36,172 nucleotides of DNA, from the NCBI GenBank assembly GCA_945870575.1, contig CAMBSK010000027.1:1-36172 (forward strand), in the 5' to 3' direction. The notes below the pieces were generated by a model. It had not been told where the DNA came from. It did not search any database and saw nothing but the letters and a program-made list of their open reading frames with translations. This DNA comes from Bordetella parapertussis (GTDB taxonomy: Bacteria > Pseudomonadota > Gammaproteobacteria > Burkholderiales > Burkholderiaceae_C). This document shows positions 16,801 to 25,321 of the stretch, in pieces (position 1 is the first letter of the stretch; each line of letters starts with the position of its first letter). A program made the translations under genes and the position numbers.

Positions 16801-17256
16801 GCGGTAGTTTTGGTAGCCGTCGAGCACATCGGCGAGCTGCTGCGCCAGGTGATAAGCACGTATGCCGCCGGTGTCAGCGCCCAGGTAATGCGCCAGCGGC
16901 GCGAACTGCGGGTCGGCCAGCCACTGCGGCAATCTGCGCAAGATGCGCCAGGCCAAGGGGGATTTGTCCAGCGGCATGGTGGCAGGCAGGCGGTCTGTGC
17001 CCAGAACGCTACGGTAAATTTGCCACAACTGGCTGGAGGGCAAGACCATGTGCGTGGCGGCGCAAATACCCAGCGCGTCATCCTGCGCCAGCGACACCGT
17101 CAGCCAATGCTTCATGCCGTTGCTTTGCACCAGCACGGTTTCTGGGCTTAACGGCGGCAAGGGGTTGTTGCGGATGTGCGCGACCAGCAGGTCGCGCAAT
17201 CCTTCCATGCGGTTGCTGTGCAACACCATGAATCCGGTACGAGGGCTTTGCGTCAT
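13855..17256 (-). CDS. recC: RecBCD subunit RecC (Chi recognition)
   Basis: Scaffold subunit that splits the strands and recognises Chi; an inactive helicase/nuclease relative. Seen: 1,133 residues, normal size. The N-terminus has VLHSNRMEGLRDLL, then NPLPPLSPETVLVQSNGMKHW, GICAATHMVLPSSQLW, LPYSVTDSTPR, the conserved FATLMPMRAIPFKLVCLLGMND and PRDFDLISHPGQQRPGDR, SARERLYISWQGRR. First gene of the coupled recC-recB-recD operon. An in-frame ATG at residue 10 is an alternative start. The 66-bp upstream gap holds two overlapping hairpins. Confidence 0.95.
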   Translation of the reverse strand: MTQSPRTGFMVLHSNRMEGLRDLLVAHIRNNPLPPLSPETVLVQSNGMKHWLTVSLAQDDALGICAATHMVLPSSQLWQIYRSVLGTDRLPATMPLDKSPLAWRILRRLPQWLADPQFAPLAHYLGADTGGIRAYHLAQQLADVLDGYQNYRSDWLTQWAKGRDTLDHSKPLPQAHVWQAAMWRDLLVDVQQQQASGFEARSEVHESFLRELKQRKPGSITALPPRLMVFGITALPMQTMQALVALGRHIPVLMFVHNPCREHWDHVSEDLSGGGHPLLASWGRQGRDYLHAIDRFEAVDEDSPDYQRVSVFVDPVQEALDVQQRPTVLQQLQSGILNLQAQPLSLADDVELDDSLIFVQTHSAQREVEVLHDRILGWLNADAQLQPADIMVMVPDMELFAPHIQAVFGRYADSGDSALDLPYSVTDSTPRTHPLVQAIDTLLQLPQLRLSLRDWLGLFQVKAVRDRYGLSEVDVAQLHEWLAAAAVRWGLDPAHRQPWGIAGSLPDADQNTWGFGLRRLLLGYALGPQAEQTVWLDTAAQPGIGGLDAQVFSGLLQWLDDMSRTQELQTARTPADWLPLLQSMMARFFKAADGADQRVLDQATAPLEDWLSDCQLAAFDEPVSLGVLRSHWMAQLDSIGLQRRFAAGGVQFATLMPMRAIPFKLVCLLGMNDSAYPRSPTPRDFDLISHPGQQRPGDRARREDDRYLFLEALLSARERLYISWQGRRASDHAPLPASVLVAQLMDHLNQCVALPHEDKPLYQARLQPLQPFSTSYFRQGSGFATYAAQWQAVLQPSVNAAAEGPSPDSIERSLPPPSELKAQDLLTLLRQPLEVFFKHHLQVHLDLPQESDDENEPFALHGLHGYSLKQQVLYAADAEGELQRLKLQGELAMAGGGQAQSEQLLLLQAQIKAAFQPWQQDTDTDLPVQVFQLNAHGAVLSLPWGGDPLRWCLHADGNALHMDMRSGKAGQGKDLRLHTLPVLWLGHLTANAAGTVTTSVLSGADGAICMQPLPQQEAVSLLQDLMLLYRQAWASPLPLPLKTACAYVMELQRAAAGAQARFAQQRALGEARKAFQGMRNSPGEYQTSPYVKRAFTGFDDMDMATFTALAERVYAPMLRVCAKDLTQQEEAEA

Positions 17257-17290
17257 CGGGCAGTTTGTGAGTAACAGACCCTCAGCTTAA

Positions 17291-17319
17291 GCCATGACCA
17301 GGCTCATGGCGCGAGCCTG
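17291..17319 (-). promoter_or_regulatory. Two mutually exclusive hairpins in the recC leader
   Basis: GCCATGA (17291-17297) pairs with TCATGGC (17304-17310), and CAGGCTC (17299-17305) pairs with GAGCCTG (17313-17319). Both stems are perfect 7-bp and share bases, so only one can form at a time. They lie between the small secreted protein gene and recC, both on the minus strand. Neither is followed by a U run. Confidence 0.35.
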
Positions 17320-17322
17320 TGA

Positions 17323-17604
17323 TTACTTGCTCAAGGGCTTGCCGTCCTTGTCGAACACATACGTCTGGTCTTTTTCGCTTTGGCCGTCACACGCCGCCGC
17401 CATATTGCGTTTGGCATTGCCGCAGGCGATATTGGCCGTGGTCATGATGTCGTCCTTGGCGGGATCGCCTTTTTTGGTGCAGAAATACTCGTACTGACTT
17501 TTGGTTTGTTCGCAATTGCCGCCCCGTGTATCTTTGTCCTGGGCGTTAGAGCAAACGGCAAACTGGCTGAGCGCGACAAAGCTGATGATGCATAAGGCTT
17601 TCAT
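17323..17604 (-). CDS. Small secreted cysteine-containing protein, unknown
   Basis: Seen: 93 residues from the ATG at 17604, chosen because GGGGGA lies just upstream and the protein then begins with a signal peptide (MKALCIISFVALSQFAVCSNA, cleavage before QDKD). The frame is open further upstream to 17898, but that part overlaps the permease gene and is not protein-like. The mature part of about 70 residues has four cysteines (GGNCEQ, YEYFCTKK, NIACGNAK, AAACDG), likely two disulfides in the periplasm, and is hydrophilic. No family recognised. It is upstream of recC on the same strand but functionally unrelated as far as I can see. Confidence 0.7.
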   Translation of the reverse strand: MKALCIISFVALSQFAVCSNAQDKDTRGGNCEQTKSQYEYFCTKKGDPAKDDIMTTANIACGNAKRNMAAACDGQSEKDQTYVFDKDGKPLSK

Positions 17605-17777
17605 TTTTTCCCCCTGAATGATGGTGTCTTGCGACGATGGATGTTTCTGATCCAAAACACTCGCCCGAAAACTGCATCCGGCTTGACTGCTACAAATGCC
17701 AGCCAACGGTCTTGGCAGTTTCAACTTAACACGGTAGCGCCTTGCAAACAAGCTGATAAACCTGTGCCCGGACTGAT
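17605..17777 (-). other. Intergenic upstream region of the small secreted protein gene
   Basis: 173 bases between the permease stop and the small protein start. It presumably holds the promoter of the latter, but I see no good -35/-10 pair; TTGCAA on the minus strand is the nearest candidate. Confidence 0.3.
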
Positions 17778-20348
17778 TCAGTCTGCCGCCATCCTCAAGG
17801 TCTGAACCACCGGCCGGTGCAACACCTCGCGCAAGCCCCACCAACCCGCGCCCCATGCCAACACAGCGCCTGTAGCGATGCCGGTCAACAACACCCAAGG
17901 CGAAGCACGCCAGTGGAACTCGAACACGTAAAACGCCAGCGCCCAGCCCATCAACATGGCCACCAGCGCCGCCAGCGCGCCCGACAAAGCGCCTACGCCT
18001 AACAACTCCGCGGTTTGCACCTGGCTGAGCAAACGGTTACCGGCGCCGAGCGCGCGCAACACCGCGTATTCGCGCGCGCGTTCTTCGCGGGTTGCGGTCA
18101 CAGTGGCGAACAACACCACCAGTCCGGCCGCCAGCGTAAAGCCGAACAAAAACTCGACGGCGCTGATCACCTGACCCAGCACTTTTTGCACCTGGTTGAT
18201 GGTGGCGCCCATGTCCACATTCGTCACATTCGGAAAGCGGTTGACCAGTTCATTGTCAAAGCCGCGGCGCTCAGGTGCGCGGTAGGCAGCGATATAAGTC
18301 ATGGGCAAATCCGGCATCTGCGCCAGCGGGTAAATGGCAAAGAAATTGGCGCGCATTGATGTCCAGTCGACCCGCCTCAGCGAGGTGATGCGGGCATTCA
18401 TGCCCTGCCCGGCGATCTCGAAACGCAGTTCATCGCCGAGCTTAAGTTTCAATGTTTTCGCAATGCCTTCTTCCATGCTGATGGCATTCGCTTCGTCGGG
18501 CACCCAGCGTCCTTGCACGATCTGGTTGTGCGCCGGGGCCTGGGGGCTGTGCGAGACATTGAACTCGCGCTCGACCAGGCGTTTGGCCCGTTCATCCGTG
18601 TAATCCGACGGCTGCACGGCTTTGCCGTTGACCTCAATCAGGCGCGCGCGCAGCATCGGGTACCAGTCCATTTTGTTGACACCAGCCTGGTGCAGCGTGT
18701 CCAAAAAAGCCTGCGACTGATTTGGCTGGATGTTAATGACAAAGCGGTTCGGCGCGTCTGCCGGGGTGGCGTTGCGCCAGCTGTCGACCAGATCGGTACG
18801 CAACAACACCAACAGCAACAAGGCCAGCAAGCCGACCGACAGCGAACTGATTTGCACCACCGTGTAGCCTGGCCGCGCGCAGATCTGACGGGTGGCCATG
18901 CGCAACCAGGCTGGTACCCGGCCCCAGGCCACTGCCAGACGCAAGCCTTGCACCGCCAGCCAGGCCAGACCGGCAAACACCAGCACCGCAGCGGCAAAAC
19001 CGCCGACCACCATCAAACCCAGCGTCAGGTCCCGGCTGGCGTTCATCAGCAAAGCAGCAAAACCCGCCAGACCCAGCACGAACACACCGATAGAAGCCGG
19101 GCGCACCAGTCCCAGGTCACGCCGAATCACACGCAATGCCGGTACCTGCGCCAGTTGCAGCACCGGCGGCAGTCCGAAGGCCAGCAACAGCGTCAAGCCC
19201 GCGCCCAGCCCCTGCCAGAACGTGGCCCAACCAGCGGCCGGCAAATCGGTGTCCACCAGACCGGCCAGCAAATGCACAAACACCTGGTGAAGCCCGTAAC
19301 CAGCCGCCAGACCGCACAGGCTGGCAAGCATGCCAGCCAGAAAAAATTCGCCTGCGTACACCGTCAACATTTGGCGCTGAGTTTGCCCGAGCACGCGCAA
19401 CATGGCGCATTCATCCAAATGGCCGGCCGCAAAGGAACGCGCTGCCAAAGCCACCGCCACCGCGCTTAAGAGCGCAGCCAGTAGCGCCACCAAATGCAAA
19501 AATTTCTCGGCCCGGTCTAAAGTCTGGCGCATTTCCGGCCGTCCGGCCTCCAGCGTCTCCAAGCGAATACCGCGCGCATCCGGCAGTTTCACATGCTCCT
19601 GCGCCCAGGCCACAAACTTCGCCACTTGCGACGGTGTCCCGACCACCGCCATGCGCCAGTTCAGGCGGCTGGCCGGTTGCACCAGCCGGGTGGCCGCCAG
19701 ATCGGCCTGGTTCATCATGACGCGCGGCGCGAAATTCATGAAACCCGCGCCGCGATCCGGCTCGGACACCAGCACTTCAGTGACGCGAAACGTGCGCTCA
19801 CCTAAAGTAATTTCATCGCCTTGCTTGATTTCCATGGCTTCCAGCAAAGCCGGCTCAACCCAAACTTCGCCTGCCTGAGGCAAAGCTTGCGTGTTCACGC
19901 CGGGCCGGTCATAGACGGTGCCGTTGTCTGGCGAAGTCACCAACGCGGGTCTGGTCACAGGCGTGTCGGGCGGCGGCAGAATTTGCAAACGGCCGCGCAA
20001 TGGGTAACCATCAGTCACGGCTTTCAAAGCCACCAGGCGTGTGTTGCCATCCGGGGCTGAACCGCTGCGTGCCATGGTGGGAAAGCTGAGCGTGGTCACC
20101 GCTTTGACCCCGAGTCCGCTGACTTGCGCCAACACGTCGGTTGAAAAGGCGTGATCGCTGACCAGCACCGCGTCGCCACCCAACAACTGCCTGGCATCAC
20201 GCTGCAAACCGCCCTCGATACGGTCGGCCAAAAAACCCACCGCACTTAACGCAGCCACACCGAGCAGCACGGCCACGAATAACAAACGTAATTCACCGGC
20301 ACGGGCGTCGCGCCAAAAAGCCCTGCCGATCATGCGCCACAAACTCAT
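17778..20348 (-). CDS. FtsX-like ABC transporter permease (YbbP type)
   Basis: Large inner-membrane permease of the YbbP family, thought to work with a YbbA-type ATPase in lipid or lipoprotein handling or export; the substrate is not established. Seen: 856 residues. The N-terminal segment RLLFVAVLLGVAALSAVGFLA is followed by a large periplasmic domain (about 45-265), a first FtsX block with several membrane segments (about 275-480), a second periplasmic domain, and a C-terminal FtsX block (EFLFGFTLAAGLVVLFATV; TREERAREYAVLRALGA). No ATPase gene is next to it. Its start overlaps the S4-domain gene by ATGA. Confidence 0.88.
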   Translation of the reverse strand: MSLWRMIGRAFWRDARAGELRLLFVAVLLGVAALSAVGFLADRIEGGLQRDARQLLGGDAVLVSDHAFSTDVLAQVSGLGVKAVTTLSFPTMARSGSAPDGNTRLVALKAVTDGYPLRGRLQILPPPDTPVTRPALVTSPDNGTVYDRPGVNTQALPQAGEVWVEPALLEAMEIKQGDEITLGERTFRVTEVLVSEPDRGAGFMNFAPRVMMNQADLAATRLVQPASRLNWRMAVVGTPSQVAKFVAWAQEHVKLPDARGIRLETLEAGRPEMRQTLDRAEKFLHLVALLAALLSAVAVALAARSFAAGHLDECAMLRVLGQTQRQMLTVYAGEFFLAGMLASLCGLAAGYGLHQVFVHLLAGLVDTDLPAAGWATFWQGLGAGLTLLLAFGLPPVLQLAQVPALRVIRRDLGLVRPASIGVFVLGLAGFAALLMNASRDLTLGLMVVGGFAAAVLVFAGLAWLAVQGLRLAVAWGRVPAWLRMATRQICARPGYTVVQISSLSVGLLALLLLVLLRTDLVDSWRNATPADAPNRFVINIQPNQSQAFLDTLHQAGVNKMDWYPMLRARLIEVNGKAVQPSDYTDERAKRLVEREFNVSHSPQAPAHNQIVQGRWVPDEANAISMEEGIAKTLKLKLGDELRFEIAGQGMNARITSLRRVDWTSMRANFFAIYPLAQMPDLPMTYIAAYRAPERRGFDNELVNRFPNVTNVDMGATINQVQKVLGQVISAVEFLFGFTLAAGLVVLFATVTATREERAREYAVLRALGAGNRLLSQVQTAELLGVGALSGALAALVAMLMGWALAFYVFEFHWRASPWVLLTGIATGAVLAWGAGWWGLREVLHRPVVQTLRMAAD

Positions 20349-20761
20349 ACGGAGGCGCTCCAGCGGTCGTCCCAGGGATGACTGGCCTGTTCCAACTCGC
20401 GCCTGTCACGTTTGGTCGGACGGCCGTTTTCTATGCTGAGTGCGGGTTCGCGGGCAAAGCGACGCTGCTGAGCATGCGCGTCTCGCACCTGCAAGCTTTC
20501 TGCAGTCTCAGAATAAAGTAGTTGCGCATTAGGTGCCGGGCCGCGCATATCGCTCAAGGCCAGCACTTGTACGCTGCGGGTCAGACCTTCACGCCGCATG
20601 CTGACCAGTTCACCGGCTTTCAATTCGCGCGAGGGCTTGACCACCTGGCCGTTGACTGAGACCCGGCCTTTATTGATTTCTTCGGTGGCCAGCGAGCGGG
20701 TTTTGTAAAACCTGGCGGCCCACAACCATTTGTCGATGCGCAATTTTTCCATTGCAGCCAT
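20345..20761 (-). CDS. hslR: S4-domain RNA-binding protein (Hsp15/HslR-like)
   Basis: Heat-shock protein 15 family: binds stalled 50S subunits carrying nascent chains. Seen: 138 residues from the ATG at 20761. The S4 domain is MEKLRIDKWLWAARFYKTRS, TEEINKGRVSVNGQVVKPSRELKAGE, then a basic C-terminal tail (QQRRFAREPALS; RPTKRDRRELEQ). The ATG at 20752 (MEKLRID) is an equally good start; a longer frame to 20836 enters the divergent promoter and is unlikely. Overlaps the permease start by 4 bp. Confidence 0.88.
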   Translation of the reverse strand: MAAMEKLRIDKWLWAARFYKTRSLATEEINKGRVSVNGQVVKPSRELKAGELVSMRREGLTRSVQVLALSDMRGPAPNAQLLYSETAESLQVRDAHAQQRRFAREPALSIENGRPTKRDRRELEQASHPWDDRWSASV

Positions 20762-20856
20762 TTTGACCTGTTTGCATGCAAGCACTGTGTTTTTCAGCCA
20801 GAAAGCCCTGAATGGCAGCAAGTCGTATAAAAACAACTATGAATTTAATAATAAAT

Positions 20857-20884
20857 TTGACAGACTTGTCGAAAAAGCTAATAT
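20857..20884 (+). promoter_or_regulatory. Sigma-70-type promoter of the parA unit
   Basis: TTGACA (20857-20862), 16-bp spacer, TAATAT (20879-20884). This is a near-consensus pair about 90 bases before the parA ATG at 20973. GACA-GACT-TGTC (20859-20870), a small palindrome, overlaps the -35 box and might be an operator. Confidence 0.6.
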
Positions 20885-20972
20885 TCATTCCCCCTTACAT
20901 ACTTATCTTCATTTAAATTCTGTAATATGTAAGCCGGTTGTTCATCAGTTTGTTTCTGTGCGGAGTAACGAA

Positions 20973-21896
20973 ATGGCATTCAAAATTCTGGTCACCAGTC
21001 AAAAAGGCGGCGTTGGTAAAAGCACGCTATCGGCCAATCTGGTGGCCTATCTCAGCCGTTCACTCGAACTTCCGGTGACGCTGATTGACTGGGATCCGCA
21101 TGGCTCTTCTAGTAACTGGCTGAAGCAAGCGCCGCAAGTAGGTGCTGTGATTCAACACCTGGCCCTGCCGGTGGACCAGGGCGGTAACCGTCCTATTTTT
21201 GAAGCCCGTTTGCAAATGCGTCGCGCTGCAAGTGAGTGCGACATATTGGTATGCGATCTGACCTGGTCGGATTCACTCGCCGGTGAATTGATGTTTGAAT
21301 TTGACATGGTGCTGGTGCCCACCTCGGTGTCTGAAATCGAGCTGGCAGCTACTTCAGGCTTTCTCAGCCGCCATCGATGGGTGTTCGAATCCGCGTCGGT
21401 TCGCCGCCCCATGCTGGTGGTCTGCCCGACCCGCGTGTTGAACGAACAACTGAACTCTGACGTGTTCACCAAACAGCGTTTTCCGGTCAGCTTCATGCTG
21501 GCACCTCCCATTTTGGAAGCGCAAAGCGCTCGCGATTTGTTCGAACGCGGCTACCTGATGGATGCACACGACATCGGCGGCGAGTCATTCCGCGAATTTG
21601 GTCAAGCCATTTGCGCAGCACGTGAAATCCGCATGGCCCAAACCCAGCAACCGCGCGCACCGCAAGTCAAACTTACCGAGCGCGATGCCAGCAGCCACCG
21701 CGTGCCTTTGACACCAACCAAGGCCAGCGTGCTCGACCCGATTCCCGGCAGTTCACAGTACTCTGTGCTCGGCCGCTACCGCCAGCGCAAAATCGCCGAA
21801 GAAAACGAAAGCGTGCTCAACACCCGTTCGCTTGCTAGCATGGGCATCCCCGAGTTTTTAAAACGTCTGGCACGCGGCAATTCAGCCAAGCTCTGA
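20973..21896 (+). CDS. Orphan ParA/MinD-family ATPase
   Basis: Seen: 307 residues from the ATG at 20973, chosen for GGAG eight bases upstream. A longer open frame back to 20730 crosses the promoter. Deviant Walker A QKGGVGKST at 10-18 with both lysines (K11, K16), TLIDWDPHGSSSNW (switch I), CDILVCDLTW (Walker B) and a normal ParA fold to about residue 230, then a disordered tail rich in charged residues. Such ATPases position plasmids, chromosomes, flagella or pili. No parB or parS site is visible; the next gene is a coiled-coil protein that could be the partner. Distinct from chromosomal ParA by position and from FlhG by lacking flhF next door. Confidence 0.85.
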   Translation: MAFKILVTSQKGGVGKSTLSANLVAYLSRSLELPVTLIDWDPHGSSSNWLKQAPQVGAVIQHLALPVDQGGNRPIFEARLQMRRAASECDILVCDLTWSDSLAGELMFEFDMVLVPTSVSEIELAATSGFLSRHRWVFESASVRRPMLVVCPTRVLNEQLNSDVFTKQRFPVSFMLAPPILEAQSARDLFERGYLMDAHDIGGESFREFGQAICAAREIRMAQTQQPRAPQVKLTERDASSHRVPLTPTKASVLDPIPGSSQYSVLGRYRQRKIAEENESVLNTRSLASMGIPEFLKRLARGNSAKL

Positions 21897-21911
21897 TCAA
21901 ACTGCACCACC

Positions 21912-22445
21912 TTGTCTAACGAAAAATTCCTCAACTTCAAAGGTCTCAAGCAATACGACCCGGGTATGGGTTGGGCATCGGTGCATAACCTCAGCGAACC
22001 GCCCTCAGTTCCGCCGGTAGTTGCTTTGCCGCAAGAAGAATTGCTATCACACGAAGCATTACAAGACCGCGAGTTACAAGAAGCCCTGGAGGCTGCACGC
22101 AAAGAAGCCGGCCACTCGTCTGCCGAAGTGTTGCACGATCCGCTGCTGGGCGAATTGTTCGATCAACTCAACCAGTCGCCAAAAGATGAACTCGCTCAAC
22201 AATGGAAACTGATAGCCCATAGTGTCAATTTATTGAGCCAGCGCATGGGACAGCAACGCGAGTTGCGTCAGCACCTGATTGATATCGAAGAAGAACTCAC
22301 CAGCCTGCGCCAGAACATATTGCACGATCTCAAAGAAATCCAACGCGCCTCGGACCACCAACTCTCAATGGCGCGTCTTCGCGCTGAGGTATCCTCGTTG
22401 GCACAAGCGCGTCTTTCCTCCAGATTGCGCAACACACCCACCTGA
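21912..22445 (+). CDS. Coiled-coil protein downstream of parA, unknown
   Basis: Seen: 177 residues with a TTG start (SNEKFLNFKGLKQYDPGMGW), beginning 15 bp after parA. An ATG at 21966 is a shorter alternative, but the conserved-looking N-terminus argues for TTG. The middle and C-terminal parts are helical and charged (QDRELQEALEAARKEAG; QRELRQHLIDIEEELTSLRQ), typical of coiled coils; there are no membrane segments. It is likely co-transcribed with the ParA-like ATPase and may be its effector or cargo adaptor (inference). No family recognised. Confidence 0.7.
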   Translation: MSNEKFLNFKGLKQYDPGMGWASVHNLSEPPSVPPVVALPQEELLSHEALQDRELQEALEAARKEAGHSSAEVLHDPLLGELFDQLNQSPKDELAQQWKLIAHSVNLLSQRMGQQRELRQHLIDIEEELTSLRQNILHDLKEIQRASDHQLSMARLRAEVSSLAQARLSSRLRNTPT

Positions 22446-22474
22446 CCGCCGAGGTCAGAGCAGGAGAAGTTGAA

Positions 22475-24097
22475 ATGCTCGATCTCAAACCCATCAATTA
22501 CCCGGTCAGGTACACCACCTTTTTCATCGCACTTGCAGGCCTGTGTTTCAGCCTGCTGCTGACGCTGTCTTCCGGCCAGGGCTACTGGATGTGTTTGTTG
22601 TTTGCAGCCCTGAGCGCTGTCGGTGTCCACGATTTGCTGCAAACGCAGCATGCGATTTTGCGCAACTACCCCATACTCGGGCATATGCGTTTTCTGCTGG
22701 AATTCATACGCCCTGAAATCCGCCAGTACTTCATTGAAAACGAATCCGAAGCCGCGCCGTTTTCGCGTGCCCAGCGCTCGCTGGTGTACGCCCGTGCCAA
22801 AGGCCAGTCTGACAAGCGGCCGTTCGGCACCCAACTCAATGTGGACGAAACCGGTTACGAATGGCTGACCCATTCCATGGCGCCAACCACCATCGCCAGC
22901 GCCGACTTCCGCGTGCACGTAGGCAACACCGCCTGCAGCCAGCCCTACGACATCAGCTTGTTCAATGTGTCGGCCATGAGCTTTGGCGCGCTCAGTGCCA
23001 ACGCCGTCATGGCCTTGAACCAGGGTGCCAAATTGGGTGGCTTTGCACACGACACCGGCGAGGGCTCGATCTCGCGCTACCACCGCATACACGGCGGCGA
23101 CCTGATCTGGGAAATCGGTTCAGGCTACTTCGGTTGCCGCGACGACCAGGGCCGATTCAGTCCTGAGCGTTTTGTCGATCAGGCCCGCGAACCGCAGGTC
23201 AAGATGATTGAAATCAAACTCAGCCAGGGTGCCAAACCGGGACACGGCGGCGTCTTGCCTGCGGCCAAAGTCACGCCCGAAATTGCCGAGGCGCGCGGCG
23301 TACCTCTGGGTGCCGATTGCGTATCACCGGCAGCGCACAGCAGTTTTTCCACACCCGTCGAGTTACTGGAATTCATGCAAAGCCTGCGCGAACTCAGCCT
23401 GAACAAACCCGTGGGTTTCAAACTGTGTATAGGCCATCCGTGGGAATGGTTCGGCATTGCCAAGGCCATGCTGGAAACCCGCATACTGCCCGACTTCATC
23501 GTGGTCGACGGCGCAGAGGGCGGCACCGGCGCGGCACCGCTGGAGTTTTCAGACCACATGGGCATGCCTTTGAAAGAAGGTTTGCGCCTGGTGCACAACA
23601 CCTTGGTAGGCATAGGCATGCGCGAACACGTGAAGCTGGGCGCCAGCGGCAAAATCATCAATAGCTTTGACATTGCGCGTGCCCTGGCGCTGGGTGCAGA
23701 CTGGTGTAACAGCGCGCGCGGTTTCATGTTTGCACTGGGTTGCGTACAGGCGCAAACTTGTCACACCGGCAACTGCCCCACCGGTGTCACCACGCAAGAC
23801 CCGCAGCGCCAGTTGGCTCTGGTGGTGCCCAGCAAGGCCGAACGCGTGAAAAACTTTCACCGCCACACCTTGGTCTCCTTGCAAGAGTTGCTACAAGCCG
23901 CCGGTTTGCATGCGCCGCATGAGGTGCATGCTCACCATTTTTCGCACCGTTTAAGCGGCAACGAAACGCAAACCCTGGCGCAGATGTACCCGGCGTTAAG
24001 CGCCGGTGCTTTGTTAAAGGACAACCTCAGCAAGTTGCCTGAGCCGTTCAAAAGCTATTGGGTCAAATCGCAGGCCGCAAGTTTTCAGCACTTATAA
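22475..24097 (+). CDS. FMN-binding glutamate-synthase-like membrane protein
   Basis: Seen: 540 residues with GGAG seven bases before the ATG. Two N-terminal membrane segments (TTFFIALAGLCFSLLLTL; YWMCLLFAALSAVGV) precede a glutamate-synthase large-subunit domain-2 barrel: MSFGALSANAVMALNQGA, GEGSISRYHR, EIKLSQGAKPGHGG, DGAEGGTGAAPLEF, GASGKIINSFD, and a 3Fe-4S motif with C423, C429 and C434 in CVQAQTCHTGNCPTGV. No glutaminase domain, so it is not a full GltB. Members of this COG0069 group have an unknown electron acceptor and substrate. It is third in the parA unit, 29 bp after the coiled-coil gene, and converges with the next gene. Confidence 0.88.
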   Translation: MLDLKPINYPVRYTTFFIALAGLCFSLLLTLSSGQGYWMCLLFAALSAVGVHDLLQTQHAILRNYPILGHMRFLLEFIRPEIRQYFIENESEAAPFSRAQRSLVYARAKGQSDKRPFGTQLNVDETGYEWLTHSMAPTTIASADFRVHVGNTACSQPYDISLFNVSAMSFGALSANAVMALNQGAKLGGFAHDTGEGSISRYHRIHGGDLIWEIGSGYFGCRDDQGRFSPERFVDQAREPQVKMIEIKLSQGAKPGHGGVLPAAKVTPEIAEARGVPLGADCVSPAAHSSFSTPVELLEFMQSLRELSLNKPVGFKLCIGHPWEWFGIAKAMLETRILPDFIVVDGAEGGTGAAPLEFSDHMGMPLKEGLRLVHNTLVGIGMREHVKLGASGKIINSFDIARALALGADWCNSARGFMFALGCVQAQTCHTGNCPTGVTTQDPQRQLALVVPSKAERVKNFHRHTLVSLQELLQAAGLHAPHEVHAHHFSHRLSGNETQTLAQMYPALSAGALLKDNLSKLPEPFKSYWVKSQAASFQHL

Positions 24098-24113
24098 ATT
24101 CGGCGACTGCAGA

Positions 24114-25301
24114 TCAGTCGTCGCTGGCAGGGCGCGGAAAGATGACCCGGTCTTCCTTGGGCGCGGCACGCGGCGGTAATGCTGGTGCTTGCGATGCGGC
24201 GCGGGCTTCAGCCGCTGCTTTGGCCTCGGCAGCCGCGCGGGCCCTGGCCTCGGCGGCAGCAGCGGCTTTGGATTCTGCGGCAGCCTTGGCTTCAGCAGCA
24301 GCGGCACGCGCTTCAGCTGCCGCGGCTTTGGCTTCGGCGGCGGCCCTGAGTTCCGCCGCAGCCTTGGCTTCAGCCGCCCTGTTGACCACAGGGGCTGGTT
24401 TGGGCGCAGGTGCCGGGGTTGGCATGATCAGCGGTTTATCTAATGGCTTTTCACGCTCTCGCTCTTTGGCTGCGGCTTTGATGGCAGAGGCAGTCGCGGC
24501 CGCGTTGGCTGCTTGCAGGTCTTTTTTCAGCTTCTGAATTTCAGCAATCACTTCTTTTTGGTTGTTCACCACCGGTGCGGCCGGAGGCGCAGGTTTACTG
24601 GCCAGGGACTGAACTTTGGCATCCAGCGCTTGTATGTTTTTCTGCAGATCTTTGAGCTTGGCGTCCAGGTTTTTGTCGGTCAAGCCATTGACCTGACCGG
24701 CGATCTGGTCTGGCATTTTCACAAACACTGTGTCCAGCGCATCCATTTTTGCCTGGAATTTTTCATCCAGCTTGATTTGCCGCTCTTCCATGCTGTCGAG
24801 CTTTTCCGTGGTGTCGCCCAAGCCCCGCGTGGCGTCACCAAAGGTTGCCAAGGTCGCATCGAGTTCGACCACGCGTTTACCAACGGCCAGCGACAAGCTG
24901 TCGAGCTGGCGGATGTTTTGTTGCAAGCGCGTAGAGATGGCGAAAAACGTACCGACGGCAATCACCAGAAAACTCAACAAACCGATCAGAATAATGCGCG
25001 AATGCAAGATGTTTTTGGAAGACATCTCGTTGACGGTTTTCATGACCGAGCGCATCTCGTGGCTGATGTTGGCGGCGACCTCAGCTGAACGTGTCGAGAC
25101 CTCGGCCGAGCTGAGCACAACACCGGTCAGCTCTTCTATTTGACGTGCGACCTCGCCGCCGTCCAGCGCTTGTTCTTCCAAATTTTCCAGTTCGATGGCC
25201 AGTGTGTCGGACGAGTTCTCATGCTCGGTTTCAACAGGCATATCGGGCAGAAAGTCGCCGTCGTCAGCGACTGCTTCTGCTTTTTTCGAATCTTGCGCCA
25301 T
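24114..25301 (-). CDS. Ala-rich membrane coiled-coil protein, unknown
   Basis: Seen: 395 residues from the ATG at 25301, chosen for TGAGGA upstream; the open frame further back to 25556 lies inside the neighbouring gene. Acidic N-terminus, one membrane segment (RIILIGLLSFLVIAVGTFFAI, about 102-122), a long coiled coil (about 123-290) like those of chemoreceptors or cell-envelope scaffolds, then Pro-rich and a low-complexity Ala/Glu/Lys stretch (EAKAAAEARAAAAEAKAAA-type repeats, 24180-24400). No enzymatic motif. It follows the SPOR-domain and acidic-protein genes, so it could be part of an envelope or division structure (inference). Confidence 0.7.
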   Translation of the reverse strand: MAQDSKKAEAVADDGDFLPDMPVETEHENSSDTLAIELENLEEQALDGGEVARQIEELTGVVLSSAEVSTRSAEVAANISHEMRSVMKTVNEMSSKNILHSRIILIGLLSFLVIAVGTFFAISTRLQQNIRQLDSLSLAVGKRVVELDATLATFGDATRGLGDTTEKLDSMEERQIKLDEKFQAKMDALDTVFVKMPDQIAGQVNGLTDKNLDAKLKDLQKNIQALDAKVQSLASKPAPPAAPVVNNQKEVIAEIQKLKKDLQAANAAATASAIKAAAKEREREKPLDKPLIMPTPAPAPKPAPVVNRAAEAKAAAELRAAAEAKAAAAEARAAAAEAKAAAESKAAAAAEARARAAAEAKAAAEARAASQAPALPPRAAPKEDRVIFPRPASDD

Positions 25302-25321
25302 GTTGATTGTCCTCAGGAAAT

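Noticed and set aside
17605..17898. Longer N-terminus of the small secreted protein
   Set aside because: It lies opposite no ribosome site, overlaps the permease gene and hides a clear signal peptide start at 17604.
24180..24400. Ala/Glu/Lys repeat as a DNA-level repeat or CRISPR-like array
   Set aside because: It is degenerate coding sequence of a low-complexity protein region with no regular spacers.
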